DNA from: Pelomonas sp. Root405
GTDB lineage: Bacteria > Pseudomonadota > Gammaproteobacteria > Burkholderiales > Burkholderiaceae_C
Reading direction: 5' to 3'
Assembly: GCF_001425165.1 (NCBI RefSeq)
Contig: NZ_LMDU01000016.1
Coordinates: 1 to 64,000, forward strand
DNA length: 64,000 nucleotides
Below the pieces are notes generated by a model. That model was given only the letters and a program-made list of their open reading frames with translations, had not been told where the DNA came from and did no database searches. A program made the translations under genes and the position numbers. Positions within the stretch are counted from its first letter, which is position 1; every line of letters starts with the position of its first letter. Below, one piece after another: positions 45,621 through 55,066 of this stretch.

Positions 45621-46213
45621 GCGTCACCCCGCAGCGCCCGATGCTCGTCGGGCTTGAGGACATGCGGCGTCGCGACCGGCTCGGCCGTGCCGGGCCGGAA
45701 GAACGGGGTCTGCCGGTGGCCGCCACGCAGCCGCGCTCCGAGCACATTGCGCATGATCTTCAGGATGGCCAGCAAGGTGGCGGATCGCGTGGGCGCGACG
45801 TTCCCGTTCGCCGAGGCGGTATTGAGTGCAACGCGCGTCGGGCCGAGGGCCTCATCGAGCTCCTTGGGCGCGCCGGGCAGGCAGGCCTCCACCAGCCCGA
45901 CAAAAGGAAATCCCGGGTCCGGCGGCGTGTTGCCGATCGGCGTCCGGCAGCAACTGGCATACCACCGCAGCATGCCCTTGTCGCTGAGCCGCATGCACGC
46001 CAGGCGCTCAGCGCCCCGGGTCAGGTGAATGTGCGCCGGCAGTGTGGCGACGATGGCCGTGCCGCCCTGCGCGTTCAGCGCGCGCGCCGGCTCGCCAAGG
46101 TAGCGGGCAAACGCCTGGCAGTCGCGGCAGTAGCAGACCGACCGGCTGGCAGCACCGGACAAGGCCGCGAATCCTTCCAGTGCCCCGCACCGGCAACGCA
46201 AGAGGTGATTCAT
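45617..46213 (-). CDS. DUF6151 family protein, GFA-like cysteine sites
   Basis: 198 residues. CRCG at 8-11, CYCRDCQ near 27-33 and CCRTPIG near 88 form the cysteine pattern of GFA/Mss4-like zinc-binding proteins. Function unknown. First gene of the three-gene minus-strand cassette; 88 bp from the divergent DUF58 gene. Confidence 0.82.
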   Translation of the reverse strand: MNHLLRCRCGALEGFAALSGAASRSVCYCRDCQAFARYLGEPARALNAQGGTAIVATLPAHIHLTRGAERLACMRLSDKGMLRWYASCCRTPIGNTPPDPGFPFVGLVEACLPGAPKELDEALGPTRVALNTASANGNVAPTRSATLLAILKIMRNVLGARLRGGHRQTPFFRPGTAEPVATPHVLKPDEHRALRGDA

Positions 46214-46301
46214 GCCGGCAGCCTAACGCAACGGTCGTGGCCGCCGTCGGGTATCGACGCGCATCAGCGTCGGCCTCGTCGATCACACGTATTCTTCCGC
46301 C

Positions 46302-47285
46302 ATGGCAGCATTCCCCGCCCTGCGCAGCCGCTGGCAAGCCTGGTGGCAAGCCCGCCAGCCGCTGGCCGACACGCACCAGACGACGCAGCGCAACGTCTAC
46401 ATCGTGCCCACGCTGGCCGGCCTGGCCTTCTGCGGCACGCTGGCCGTGCTGCTGCTGGCCAGCATCAACGAGCAGCTGAGCCTGGGCTATGCGCTGACCT
46501 TCGCGCTGACCGGCGCCGGCCTGGCATCCATGCACACGACACATGCCAACCTGCGCGGCCTGCAGATGGACCTGCGCGCGCCCGATGGTGTGCACGCCGG
46601 TGATGAATACGTGCTCGACCTGCGCCTGCACAACAACGGCAGCGCGCGCTTCGGCATCGCCGTCAGCGCCCAGCTCGACGGCGGTCCGACCGAGCCGGCC
46701 TGGGTCGACGTGCCGGCGCTGGGCCATGCGGTGCTCAAGCTCAGGTTGCCGGCCGACAAGCGCGGCCTGCGCGAGCTGCCGCGCCTGAGCGTCACCACGC
46801 GTTTCCCGCTCGGCTTCTTCCGCGCCTGGAGCTATTGGCGGCCGGCCGCCAAGGTCTGGGTCTACCCCCGGCCCGAGGACGTGCTGGCGCCCTTTCCCGC
46901 CCAGGCCGAGGCCGGCACCGGCGAGGCTGCGTCGATGCGCCTGGCGCAGACCGGCAGCGATTTCTCTGGCGTGCGCAGCTACCGCCGTGGCGACTCGATG
47001 AAGCAGATCCTGTGGCGCAAGTCGGCCCTGGCGCTGGACCAGGGCCTGCCGCTGTGGGTGCGCGAGACCGAGGCGCCGCTGGCCCAGGACCTGTGGCTGG
47101 ACTGGCGCGACACTCAGGGCCGCGACGTCGAGGCACGGCTGTCGCGGCTGACCGCCTGGGCGCTGGCGGCAGAGCGCCTGAGCCAGCCCTATGGACTGCG
47201 CCTGGCCGGTCGGGAGATCACGCCGTCGCTCGGCACGGCACACCGGCTGGCCTGCCTGGAGATGCTGGCGGGGTTCAACGCATGA
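46302..47285 (+). CDS. DUF58-family membrane-associated protein
   Basis: 327 residues. Two N-terminal membrane helices (about 33-80) are followed by a beta domain and the DUF58 motif SDFSGVRSYRRGDSMKQILWRKSA (residues about 224-247). DUF58 proteins pair with MoxR ATPases and transglutaminases in envelope-related loci. It overlaps tgpA by ATGA (47282-47285). Confidence 0.9.
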   Translation: MAAFPALRSRWQAWWQARQPLADTHQTTQRNVYIVPTLAGLAFCGTLAVLLLASINEQLSLGYALTFALTGAGLASMHTTHANLRGLQMDLRAPDGVHAGDEYVLDLRLHNNGSARFGIAVSAQLDGGPTEPAWVDVPALGHAVLKLRLPADKRGLRELPRLSVTTRFPLGFFRAWSYWRPAAKVWVYPRPEDVLAPFPAQAEAGTGEAASMRLAQTGSDFSGVRSYRRGDSMKQILWRKSALALDQGLPLWVRETEAPLAQDLWLDWRDTQGRDVEARLSRLTAWALAAERLSQPYGLRLAGREITPSLGTAHRLACLEMLAGFNA

Positions 47286-49312
47286 ATTCGGTGGCTGCCT
47301 GGTGGGCCCGCCTGCCGCGTGACACGCGCGACAGCTTCTTCCTGCTCGGCGTCATCACGGCCGTCATCGCACCGCATGCCGAGCACCTGCCCTGGTGGAG
47401 CACGGCGCTGACCACCGTCGTGCTGGCCTGGCGCGGCCTGCTCGCCTGGCGGCAGCGTCCCCTGCCCGGCCGCTGGTGGCTGCTGGCCGTCATCGTGCTC
47501 TACACCGGCCTGACCTGGCTGACCTACCGGACGGTCATTGGGCGTGAAGCGGGCATCACGCTGCTGGTCATGCTGATGGCACTGAAGACGCTGGAGCTGC
47601 GCGCGCGCCGCGACGCCTTCGTCGTCTTCTTCCTCGGCTTCTTCCTGGTGCTGACGCAATTCCTGTTCTCGCAGTCGCTGCTGACGGCCCTGTGGTCGCT
47701 GTTCGCGCTGTGGGGGCTGCTGGCGGCCGTGGTCCTGGCGCAGATGCCTTCGGGTGTGCCCAGCATCGCCATTGCCGCCCGCCGCGCAGCGGGCACCACG
47801 GCGCTGGGCCTGCCGGTCATGGTGCTGCTCTTCGTGCTGTTCCCGCGCATCGCGCCGCTTTGGGGCGTGCCCACCGAGGCCATCGGCAGGACCGGCCTGT
47901 CCAACCAGCTCGAATTCGGCGCGATGAACGAGATCGCCAACGACGAGAGCATCGCCATGCGACTGAAGTTCGAGGGCGCCCTGCCCCCGCCCGACCAGCG
48001 CTATTTCCGCGGCCCGGTGCTGACCCGCTTCGACGGCAAGACCTGGCGCACGCCCGACCCGCGCCCCACCCAGAGCTGGCTGCGCAGCCGCGACGACGTG
48101 ACCACCAGCGGCCCGGTGCTGCGCTACGAGATGACGCTGGAGCCGCTGCGCCTGTCGGTGCTGCCGCTGCTGGAGATGAGCCCGCCCGCGGCCGGCAACG
48201 AGATGGCCCTGCCCGACCTGAACGTCGTGCGCGGGCCGGAGCTGCAATGGATCTCCCCTCGCCCCATCACCGAGCGGCTGCGGATCAACGCCAGCGCCCA
48301 GCCCGCCTGGGCAGCCGGCGTACGCCGCGACCGCATCGCGCGCTCGTTGGACAGCGAACTCCCCGCGCGTCTCAATCCGCGCAGCCTGGCCTGGGCCGTG
48401 GAGCTGGCCGGCCAACCGCGCTTCGCCGCCCTGGCGCCCGGGCCGCGCGCCGAGGCGCTGGCCACGGCCCTGCTGGCGCATGTACGCACCGAGGACTTCA
48501 CCTACACGCTGACGCCCGGCCGCTATGGCGAGACCTCGCCCCATGTCATCGACGAGTTCTGGCTGGACCGGCGCCTGGGTTTCTGCGAGCACTTCGCCTC
48601 CGCCTTCGTCGTGCTGATGCGCGCCATGGACGTGCCGGCGCGCATCGTCACCGGCTTCCAGGGCTGGGACGCCGAGCCGCAGGACGGCTACTACATCGTG
48701 CGCAACGCCAACGCCCATGCCTGGGCCGAGTTCTGGGTGGAGGGCCGGGGCTGGGTGCGCAGCGATCCGACCGCCGCCGTCGCGCCGGACCGCGTCATCC
48801 AAGGCCAGGCGCTGCGGCCCCAGCCGGGCGCCTACAACCTGTTGGGCCAGTTCAACCCGACGCTGTGGCGGGCCATGCGAAACGGTTGGGAGACCGTCAA
48901 CAACCGCTGGCAGCAACTGGTGCTGAACTACTCGCGCGAGAACCAGTTCGACCTGCTCAAGCGCCTGGGTTTCGCCCAGCCCGACTGGACCGGCCTCGGC
49001 CAGGCGCTGGCCGGCGTCATCTTTGCATTCGCCCTGGCCGGCGCCGCCTGGATACGCTGGAGCAGCCGCCCGCACGACGCCTGGAGCCGGCAGCGCGCGC
49101 GCATCACGGCCCTGCTGGTGCGCGCCGGCGTGGACGTGCCGACGCACGAGGGCCCCGCGGCGTGGGCTCGCGCGCTGCGCCGCCGGCACGGCCAGAAAGC
49201 CGAACCGGCCGCCCAGTGGCTGGACAAGCTGGAGCGCTCGCGTTACGCCGCTAACGCATCCATACCTGCATGGGGCGAGTTCCGCGCGGCGGCTCGTATG
49301 CTGCGCCCGTGA
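47282..49312 (+). CDS. tgpA: TgpA-type transmembrane transglutaminase
   Basis: 676 residues. About six N-terminal membrane helices (to about 205), a periplasmic transglutaminase domain with Cys435 in GFCEHFA, His479 in NAHAWAEF and Asp near 494 in RSDPTAA, then a late helix (about 580-600) and a cytosolic tail. TgpA is an essential or important envelope protein in Pseudomonas; its exact reaction is not settled. All catalytic residues are present. GTGA overlap with mltB. Confidence 0.94.
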   Translation: MNSVAAWWARLPRDTRDSFFLLGVITAVIAPHAEHLPWWSTALTTVVLAWRGLLAWRQRPLPGRWWLLAVIVLYTGLTWLTYRTVIGREAGITLLVMLMALKTLELRARRDAFVVFFLGFFLVLTQFLFSQSLLTALWSLFALWGLLAAVVLAQMPSGVPSIAIAARRAAGTTALGLPVMVLLFVLFPRIAPLWGVPTEAIGRTGLSNQLEFGAMNEIANDESIAMRLKFEGALPPPDQRYFRGPVLTRFDGKTWRTPDPRPTQSWLRSRDDVTTSGPVLRYEMTLEPLRLSVLPLLEMSPPAAGNEMALPDLNVVRGPELQWISPRPITERLRINASAQPAWAAGVRRDRIARSLDSELPARLNPRSLAWAVELAGQPRFAALAPGPRAEALATALLAHVRTEDFTYTLTPGRYGETSPHVIDEFWLDRRLGFCEHFASAFVVLMRAMDVPARIVTGFQGWDAEPQDGYYIVRNANAHAWAEFWVEGRGWVRSDPTAAVAPDRVIQGQALRPQPGAYNLLGQFNPTLWRAMRNGWETVNNRWQQLVLNYSRENQFDLLKRLGFAQPDWTGLGQALAGVIFAFALAGAAWIRWSSRPHDAWSRQRARITALLVRAGVDVPTHEGPAAWARALRRRHGQKAEPAAQWLDKLERSRYAANASIPAWGEFRAAARMLRP

Positions 49313-50364
49313 AGTTGCCCATCCCGCCCCTGCTGCCCCTGTTGGCCCTGTGCCTCTCCTTCAGCGCCCACGCCAAGCCCAAGCGCGAGCCGCCACCCAA
49401 GCCCTTCGGCACCCGCCCGGCCCTGGTCGCCTTCGCCGATGAACTCGCCGCGGCCGAGGGCTGGGATGCCGCAGCGTTGCGCGGCCAGCTGGCGGCCGCG
49501 CGCAATCTGCCCCGAGTCAAGCAGCTGATCCTGCCGGCCGGCGTCGGCACGGCGAAGAACTGGGCGGCCTACCGCGACCGCTTCATCGAGCCCAAGCGCA
49601 TCGCCGCCGGCCTGGCGTTCTGGGCCGAGCATGAAGCGGCTCTCGCGCGCGCCGAGTCGACCTATGGCGTGCCGGCTTCGCTCATCCTCGGCATCATCGG
49701 CGTCGAGACTTATTACGGCTGCATCACCGGCGGCTTTCCGGTGCTGGATTCGCTGGCCACACTGGCCTTCGACTTCCCCGCCGCCCACCCGCGGGCAGCC
49801 GAGCGCCAGGCCTTCTTCCGCGCCGAACTGGCCGAATTCCTGCGCCTGGCGCGCGCCTCTCAGCTGGACCCGACCGGCGTCAAAGGCAGCTATGCCGGCG
49901 CTCTGGGGCTGCCGCAGTTCATGCCCGGCAGCTGGCGCAAGCATGCGGTGGATTTCGACGCCGACGGCCGCATCGACCTGATCAACAGCCCGGCGGACGC
50001 CATCGGCAGCGTGGCCCATTACCTCGTCGAATACGGCTGGAAGCCCGGCGAGGCCACGCACTACAGCATCAAGCTGCCGGCGGACCCGGACACGCGCCGG
50101 CGCCTGCTGGCACCGGACATCAGGCCGACTTTCACGGCGGCTGAGCTGGTGGAGGCCGGTGCCGAGCCCTCCGAGGCGGCCCGCGACCACGCCGGGCCGA
50201 TGGCCGTCATCGAGTTGCAGAACGGCCCGCAACAGCCCACCACCGTGCTGCTGGGCACGCAGAACTTCTGGGTGGTCACGCGCTACAACTGGTCGGCCTA
50301 CTACGCGCTGGCGGTCATCGAGCTTGGCCAGGCCCTGGCCCGAGCACGCGCCAGCCCTCAGTAA
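49309..50364 (+). CDS. mltB: Lytic murein transglycosylase B
   Basis: 351 residues. A signal peptide (KLPIPPLLPLLALCLSFSAHA) without a lipobox, so this is a soluble rather than lipid-anchored form. Catalytic Glu133 in GIIGVETYYG; the conserved blocks GALGLPQFMPGSWRKHAVDFDADGRIDL and NFWVVTRYNWS are present. It cleaves the MurNAc-GlcNAc bond in the periplasm. The start is GTG 49309, overlapping the tgpA stop. Confidence 0.93.
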   Translation: MKLPIPPLLPLLALCLSFSAHAKPKREPPPKPFGTRPALVAFADELAAAEGWDAAALRGQLAAARNLPRVKQLILPAGVGTAKNWAAYRDRFIEPKRIAAGLAFWAEHEAALARAESTYGVPASLILGIIGVETYYGCITGGFPVLDSLATLAFDFPAAHPRAAERQAFFRAELAEFLRLARASQLDPTGVKGSYAGALGLPQFMPGSWRKHAVDFDADGRIDLINSPADAIGSVAHYLVEYGWKPGEATHYSIKLPADPDTRRRLLAPDIRPTFTAAELVEAGAEPSEAARDHAGPMAVIELQNGPQQPTTVLLGTQNFWVVTRYNWSAYYALAVIELGQALARARASPQ

Positions 50365-51443
50365 GGGCTGGGCATCAGCGCACCGGCCTCCACCGACACA
50401 AAGTAAGGCGACTCGGTCGGCCAGGTGGCCAGGTTGTAGCGGCCGCCGGCCACGCGCTTCTCGATTTGCAGGTTGCGGAAGGTCAGCGGCTTTTTGGCCT
50501 GCACCGTCGTGGGCGCCACCGTCGGCCTGACGAAGTAGGCCCGCCCCGTGCGCCCGCCCTGGCCATCGTCATTGCCCATGACGGTGGCGATGTCGCCGTC
50601 GACGACGACGGCGGTTTCCTCGTCCACGCCGATGCCGCGCAGCGCCTGCCAGCCCGCCCAACCGTCGGCGGACAGGCGTGCCATGAAGGTCAGCAACCGG
50701 CCCATGCGGTCACGGGTGACGACATGGCTGTCGGTGATGACACCGCCCATCAGGGGCAGCGCGTTCAGCAGACTGCGGTCCAGGGTGACGTTGCGGCCAT
50801 AAGGATTGGCCATCGCCTCGGCCGACGTGACGGACTGGTTGACGCCCGAATAGTCGAACTGGCCCAGCACCGCCAGCCCCGCGCTGGTGCCGCCGAACGG
50901 CACGCGGCGCGCCACGGCTGCCTTCATCGCCGCTTCCAGCGGCGTACCCGCCCACAGCGCCACATAGGTGGACTGGTCGCCCCCGGCCAGGAAGAGCACA
51001 TCGGCCCGGGCGACAAGGTCCAGCACCGCCGGCGCGCTCGCCGCCGCGCGCGTCTTGATGACGATGGATTCGACGGAATCGACGCCGCCCATGGCCATCA
51101 GGTAGGGGTTGTAGCCATCCGCCCCCGACGTGCGCAGCACGACGACATCCACCCCCGCCGTCGAGCCACCGCGCGCCTTGGCGATCATGGCGCGGAAACT
51201 GTCGTCCACGTCGATGCCACCTCCCGCCAGCACCATCAATGGGCTGGCTGGCTGCGGCGGCAGGGCATCGGCGGCGCTGCCGCTGCGGTAGAGGTCGTAG
51301 TCCTTGCTGCCCGCCGTGGCACGCGCGCCGGTGCCCGCGCCGCCGCCCGCGGCATGCGCAGGAGAAATCACCCAGGCGGCCAGGCTCACGCAAAGCAACG
51401 CCAACGAAACGGCACGGCGTGCCCCTGCTTGTGGGTGATTCAT
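50358..51443 (-). CDS. Secreted cyanophycinase-like serine peptidase (S51)
   Basis: 361 residues. Signal peptide MNHPQAGARRAVSLALLCVS..SPAHA. The S51 nucleophile motif GGTSAG has Ser187, with FLAGGDQSTYV upstream. Exported cyanophycinases degrade extracellular cyanophycin (Arg-Asp polymer). No cyanophycin synthetase is near, so it may serve in scavenging. The leader carries GAGGAACC before the ATG. Its stop overlaps the mltB end by 7 bp. Confidence 0.88.
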   Translation of the reverse strand: MNHPQAGARRAVSLALLCVSLAAWVISPAHAAGGGAGTGARATAGSKDYDLYRSGSAADALPPQPASPLMVLAGGGIDVDDSFRAMIAKARGGSTAGVDVVVLRTSGADGYNPYLMAMGGVDSVESIVIKTRAAASAPAVLDLVARADVLFLAGGDQSTYVALWAGTPLEAAMKAAVARRVPFGGTSAGLAVLGQFDYSGVNQSVTSAEAMANPYGRNVTLDRSLLNALPLMGGVITDSHVVTRDRMGRLLTFMARLSADGWAGWQALRGIGVDEETAVVVDGDIATVMGNDDGQGGRTGRAYFVRPTVAPTTVQAKKPLTFRNLQIEKRVAGGRYNLATWPTESPYFVSVEAGALMPSPY

Positions 51444-51492
51444 GCGAGGTTCCTCTGGAGATGGCGGTGCGGCGAGTGTGGCAGTGGCCGCA

Positions 51493-53904
51493 TCAAAAGA
51501 CCAGTTCGACGCCGCCATCGGATGCGGCCGAGTTGTCGTCCGCCGGCGGCCCCTCGGGTCCGGCGCTGGCAACGGTGCCGTCATGCCAATACCGGCGGCG
51601 CCGATCTCGCTCGCATTGGCCCTCAGCGCTGCCGCTGTCCCACCGCCAGGCGCCGCAGGCCGGGCTGGTGACGACATCGATGCCCGCGGCCTGGTAGCGC
51701 GCCAACACCGGCGGCGCCGGGTGGCCGAAGCGGCTGCGGTAGCCGGCCTGCACCAGCGCCACCGCCGGGCGCACGGCGGCCAGCAGCTCGGCGCTGGACG
51801 AGGTCTTGCTGCCGTGGTGGGGCACCAGCAGCATGTCCGCGCGCAGGTCGGGCTCGCGCGCCACGAGGCGCCGCTCCTGCTCGGCCTCCAGGTCGCCGGC
51901 GAGCAACACGCGTCGGTTCGAGGCGGATGTGATGCGCAGCACGCAGGACAGGTCATTGGATTTCAGGCCGGCCTCATAGTGCGCGGCGGCCGGATGCAGC
52001 AGGTCGAAGCGCACGCCGTCCCAGACCCAGGACTGACCGGCTTCGCAGCGTACCTCGGCCGGGCCGGTGCGCAGCAGCGGATGACCGGGCTCCAGTGAAC
52101 TGCGCAGTTCGCTGACGGCCAACCCCTGCATCAGCGCCGCAGCGCCGCCGACATGGTCGCTGTCGCGATGGCTGAGCATCAGCATGTCAAGCCGCCGCAC
52201 GCCGAGCGAGCGCAGCAGGGGCAGCAGCACGCGCTCGCCGGCATCCGCACCGGGCGCATACACGGGGCCGGTGTCGAACAGCAGCGCATGCCCGCGCGTG
52301 CGCACCAGCACGGCATTGCCCTGGCCGATGTCGGGCGCCAGCAGCTCGAACTCGCCGTCGGCCGGCCGCGGCACGGCTGGCCACAGCAGCGGCACCGTCA
52401 TCGCCAGGCCCGCCAGCCGCAGCCGCCACGGCAGCCGCATGGCGATCAGGGCCGCGCCCAGCAGCGCCAGGCCCTCGGCCCACAGCGGCGCCGCCGGCAG
52501 CCACCACACGGCCCCGGGCAGCGCGGTCAGCAGCTTGAGCCAGGCCATCAGCACCTGCAGCAGCAGTGCCGCCAGCGTCCACAGCGGCGGGAACGCACCG
52601 CCGAGCAGGGCCAGCGGCGTGACGACAAAGCTGATCAGTGGAATGGCCAGCAGATTCGCCAGCAGGCCGACCAGCGACAGTTGCGCAAAGCAGATCAGGC
52701 TGAGCGGCGCGAGACCCACCGTGGCGATGGCCTGGATGCGCAAGACGGCCTTCAGCCGCGGCCACCAGCCCTTGACCGGCTCGCCGCCCGCCGCCATCAA
52801 CAGGCCGACGGCGCCGAAGGACAGCCAGAAGCCGGGCTGCATCAGCGCCCAGGGGTCGACCGCCGTGACGATGACCGCTGCGGCCAGCAAGACCAGCGGC
52901 CAGGGCCAGCGCAGGCCCAGCGTCTGCAGGCCGGCGACGGCGGCGAGCATCAGCACCGTGCGCTGGGCTGGCACGCCCCACCCCGCGAACAGCGCATAGC
53001 CGAACGCCGCCAGCACGCCGGCCCAGCGCGCGGCCGTCGGGGCCGGCAGACGCAGGCAGAGCCAGCGGCTGCGGCGCCACAGCGGCGCGACGGCTGCCGC
53101 CGCGAGCCAGGCGAACAGCGTCACATGCAAGCCGCTGACCGACAAAAGATGCGCGATGGCGCTGTCCCGGAACAGCGCCCAGTCGGCGTGGGCAATGGCG
53201 TTCTGGTCACCCAGGCTCAGCGCGGCGAGCACGCCGGCCATGCCGGGGTCGGCAACGTGCGCGTGGATGGCGGCCCGCAGGCGCTGGCGGGCGGCATCGA
53301 TTTCCCACCAGGGCGCAGCCTCCAGGCGTGCGGCCGCGCGCACGACGCCGCTGGCGCGCAGCCCGCGCTCCAGCAACCACAGCTCGGTGTCGAAGCCGCC
53401 GGGGTTGGCCAGGCCGTGGGCGCGCTTGAGCCGCGCCGTGAAACGCCAGCGCTCGCCGGCGGTGACAGGCGGGCCGTCGTAGCTCAGCAGCATCACGCGG
53501 CGCGGCACCTCGGGCGGCAGCGCGGTGCCGGCCGGGCCGACGGCCGCGACGGCGAACTCGAAGCGCCAGCCCGGCACCCCGCCCTGGCCGGTGACGGCGA
53601 TGGGCAGCGAATCCACGCGGCCGGTCAACGCCAGGTCGCGCCCCTCCCAGGCCGGGTGCAGCTCGGGCGTCAGCCGCCACTGGGCGCGCTGCCCCGCCTG
53701 CGTGAAGGCCAGCACGGCGATGCAGGCGGCCAGCACCAGCCAGTGCCGGCGCCGCAACAGCCACAGCAGCGCGACTGCGATGGCGAGCACCGCGAACTCG
53801 GTCGCGCTTGGCAGCCGCGCGCAACGATGCAGCAGCGCCAGGCCGGCCAGCCAGGCCAGGCCCATCGCGACCAGTTCCCGAACGCCCCAGCGCGGCTGCG
53901 TCAA
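51493..53904 (-). CDS. comEC: ComEC/Rec2 DNA uptake channel
   Basis: 803 residues. N-terminal membrane helices and OB-like domain, the Competence-domain membrane core (HLLSVSGLHVTLFAW), and a C-terminal metallo-beta-lactamase-like domain (SHRDSDHVGGAAAL, LVPHHGS). ComEC carries single-stranded DNA across the inner membrane in natural transformation. The start is TTG 53904 with a purine-rich GGGAGG ahead; ATG 53865 is an alternative. Natural competence is suggested, not proved. Confidence 0.93.
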   Translation of the reverse strand: MTQPRWGVRELVAMGLAWLAGLALLHRCARLPSATEFAVLAIAVALLWLLRRRHWLVLAACIAVLAFTQAGQRAQWRLTPELHPAWEGRDLALTGRVDSLPIAVTGQGGVPGWRFEFAVAAVGPAGTALPPEVPRRVMLLSYDGPPVTAGERWRFTARLKRAHGLANPGGFDTELWLLERGLRASGVVRAAARLEAAPWWEIDAARQRLRAAIHAHVADPGMAGVLAALSLGDQNAIAHADWALFRDSAIAHLLSVSGLHVTLFAWLAAAAVAPLWRRSRWLCLRLPAPTAARWAGVLAAFGYALFAGWGVPAQRTVLMLAAVAGLQTLGLRWPWPLVLLAAAVIVTAVDPWALMQPGFWLSFGAVGLLMAAGGEPVKGWWPRLKAVLRIQAIATVGLAPLSLICFAQLSLVGLLANLLAIPLISFVVTPLALLGGAFPPLWTLAALLLQVLMAWLKLLTALPGAVWWLPAAPLWAEGLALLGAALIAMRLPWRLRLAGLAMTVPLLWPAVPRPADGEFELLAPDIGQGNAVLVRTRGHALLFDTGPVYAPGADAGERVLLPLLRSLGVRRLDMLMLSHRDSDHVGGAAALMQGLAVSELRSSLEPGHPLLRTGPAEVRCEAGQSWVWDGVRFDLLHPAAAHYEAGLKSNDLSCVLRITSASNRRVLLAGDLEAEQERRLVAREPDLRADMLLVPHHGSKTSSSAELLAAVRPAVALVQAGYRSRFGHPAPPVLARYQAAGIDVVTSPACGAWRWDSGSAEGQCERDRRRRYWHDGTVASAGPEGPPADDNSAASDGGVELVF

Positions 53905-53984
53905 TGCCCCCTCCCTGCCCCCTGTGGCTGGGGGTCGGGGTGTAGCATGCCGCGGTTTTTCTCTTGCGCCACCGCGCTTCCCCC

Positions 53985-54452
53985 ATGAGCTCCTCTGCCA
54001 TCCAAGCCAAGCTCGCCGAACTCGGCATCACCCTGCCTCCGGTGGCCGTGCCGGCTGCCGCCTACCTGCCCTTCGTGCGCAGCGGCAATCTGCTGTTTTT
54101 GTCCGGCCATATCGCCAAGAAGGACGGCAAGCCCTGGGTCGGCCAGCTCGGCAAGGATGTCGACACCGCCACCGGCCAGGCGGCTGCCCGCGCGGTGGCA
54201 ATCGACCTGCTGGGCACGCTGCAGGCCGCCACGGGCGACCTCGGCAAGATCGTGCGCGTCGTCAAGGTCATGAGCCTGGTCAACAGCACGCCCGACTACA
54301 CCGAGCAGCACCTCGTCACCAACGGCTGTTCCGAGCTGCTGGCCACCGTGCTGGGCGACGCGGGCAAACATGCACGCAGCGCCTTCGGCGTGGCGCAGAT
54401 CCCGATGGGCGCCTGCGTCGAGATCGAGCTGATCGCGGAAGTTCAGGACTGA
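53985..54452 (+). CDS. RidA-family protein
   Basis: 155 residues, longer than classic RidA. NLLFLSGHIAKKDGK, the central VVKVMSLVNSTPDY and RSAFGVAQIPMGACVEIELIAEV fit the YjgF/RidA trimer family (enamine/imine deaminase). The Arg of RidA is retained in RSAFGV. Divergent from comEC with 80 bp between; an extended -10-like GTGTAGCAT lies at 53939-53947. Its TGA overlaps the dsbB ATG (TGATG). Confidence 0.9.
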   Translation: MSSSAIQAKLAELGITLPPVAVPAAAYLPFVRSGNLLFLSGHIAKKDGKPWVGQLGKDVDTATGQAAARAVAIDLLGTLQAATGDLGKIVRVVKVMSLVNSTPDYTEQHLVTNGCSELLATVLGDAGKHARSAFGVAQIPMGACVEIELIAEVQD

Positions 54453-54943
54453 TGTTCAGCACCCCTTCCAAGCTGCCGGCCCGCGCGCTGGCGGGTATGG
54501 CGCTGGTGAGCTTTGCCGGCGTCGGTGCGGCCCTCATCGCCCAGCATCATTTCGGGGACAAGCCTTGCCCGTGGTGTGTGCTGCAGCGCGGCCTCTTCCT
54601 GCTGATCGGCGTGTTCGCGCTGCTGGGCTGGCTGGCACGGGCTCGGCGCCCGCTGCGTCAGGCGGCCGTCGTTGCGGTGCTGCTGCTGTGCGCGGCGGGG
54701 CTGACGGCGGCGGTCTTCCAGCATGAGGTCGCGTCACAGACGGCGACCTGCGCGATGGGGCTGGCGGACAAGATCGTCACGGCGCTTGGGCTCGAAGAGC
54801 TGTGGCCGTCGGTGTTCATGATCACGGCGAATTGCGCCGAGGCGGCGGCGTATCGGCTGCTTGGGTTGCCGTATGAGGTTTGGAGTGGGTTGTTGTTTGC
54901 CGGGATTGGGGCGGTGGGGTTGGTCGTTTTGAACAAGCGCTGA
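54452..54943 (+). CDS. dsbB: Disulfide bond formation protein DsbB
   Basis: 163 residues, four membrane helices. Redox pairs: Cys39/Cys42 in KPCPWCVLQR and a second pair at TATC and ANC near 100 and 130. It reoxidises DsbA with quinone as acceptor. Translationally coupled to the RidA gene. The PEP-CTERM and cysteine-rich secreted proteins of this window are possible clients. Confidence 0.94.
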   Translation: MFSTPSKLPARALAGMALVSFAGVGAALIAQHHFGDKPCPWCVLQRGLFLLIGVFALLGWLARARRPLRQAAVVAVLLLCAAGLTAAVFQHEVASQTATCAMGLADKIVTALGLEELWPSVFMITANCAEAAAYRLLGLPYEVWSGLLFAGIGAVGLVVLNKR

Positions 54944-54952
54944 GCTTTATTG

Positions 54953-55046
54953 CGGTTGCTTGGCGAGGAGCGCGTCTACTCGCTACATTGCCGGGACGGA
55001 CTCCCGGCAATGCACCGAGTAGTTAGGACAAGCGCAAAAGCAACCG
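54953..55046. repeat. Three nested inverted repeats, convergent intergenic region
   Basis: CGGTTGCTT (54953-54961) pairs with AAGCAACCG (55038-55046); CTACTCG (54976-54982) with CGAGTAG (55016-55022); CATTGCCGGGA (54986-54996) with TCCCGGCAATG (55002-55012) around a 5-base loop. It lies between the stops of dsbB (+) and paoC-like (-), so it can terminate both; there is no clear U-tract. Confidence 0.75.
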
Positions 55047-55066
55047 GCTCGTAGCAGCGGTAGCGC

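Noticed and set aside
47189..49189. Long minus-strand frame antisense to tgpA
   Set aside because: TgpA has all catalytic residues on the plus strand; the antisense product is low-complexity.
54953..55046. Possible integron attC site
   Set aside because: The outer arms do not fit the RYYYAAC/GTTRRRY core sites, and there is no integrase or cassette array.
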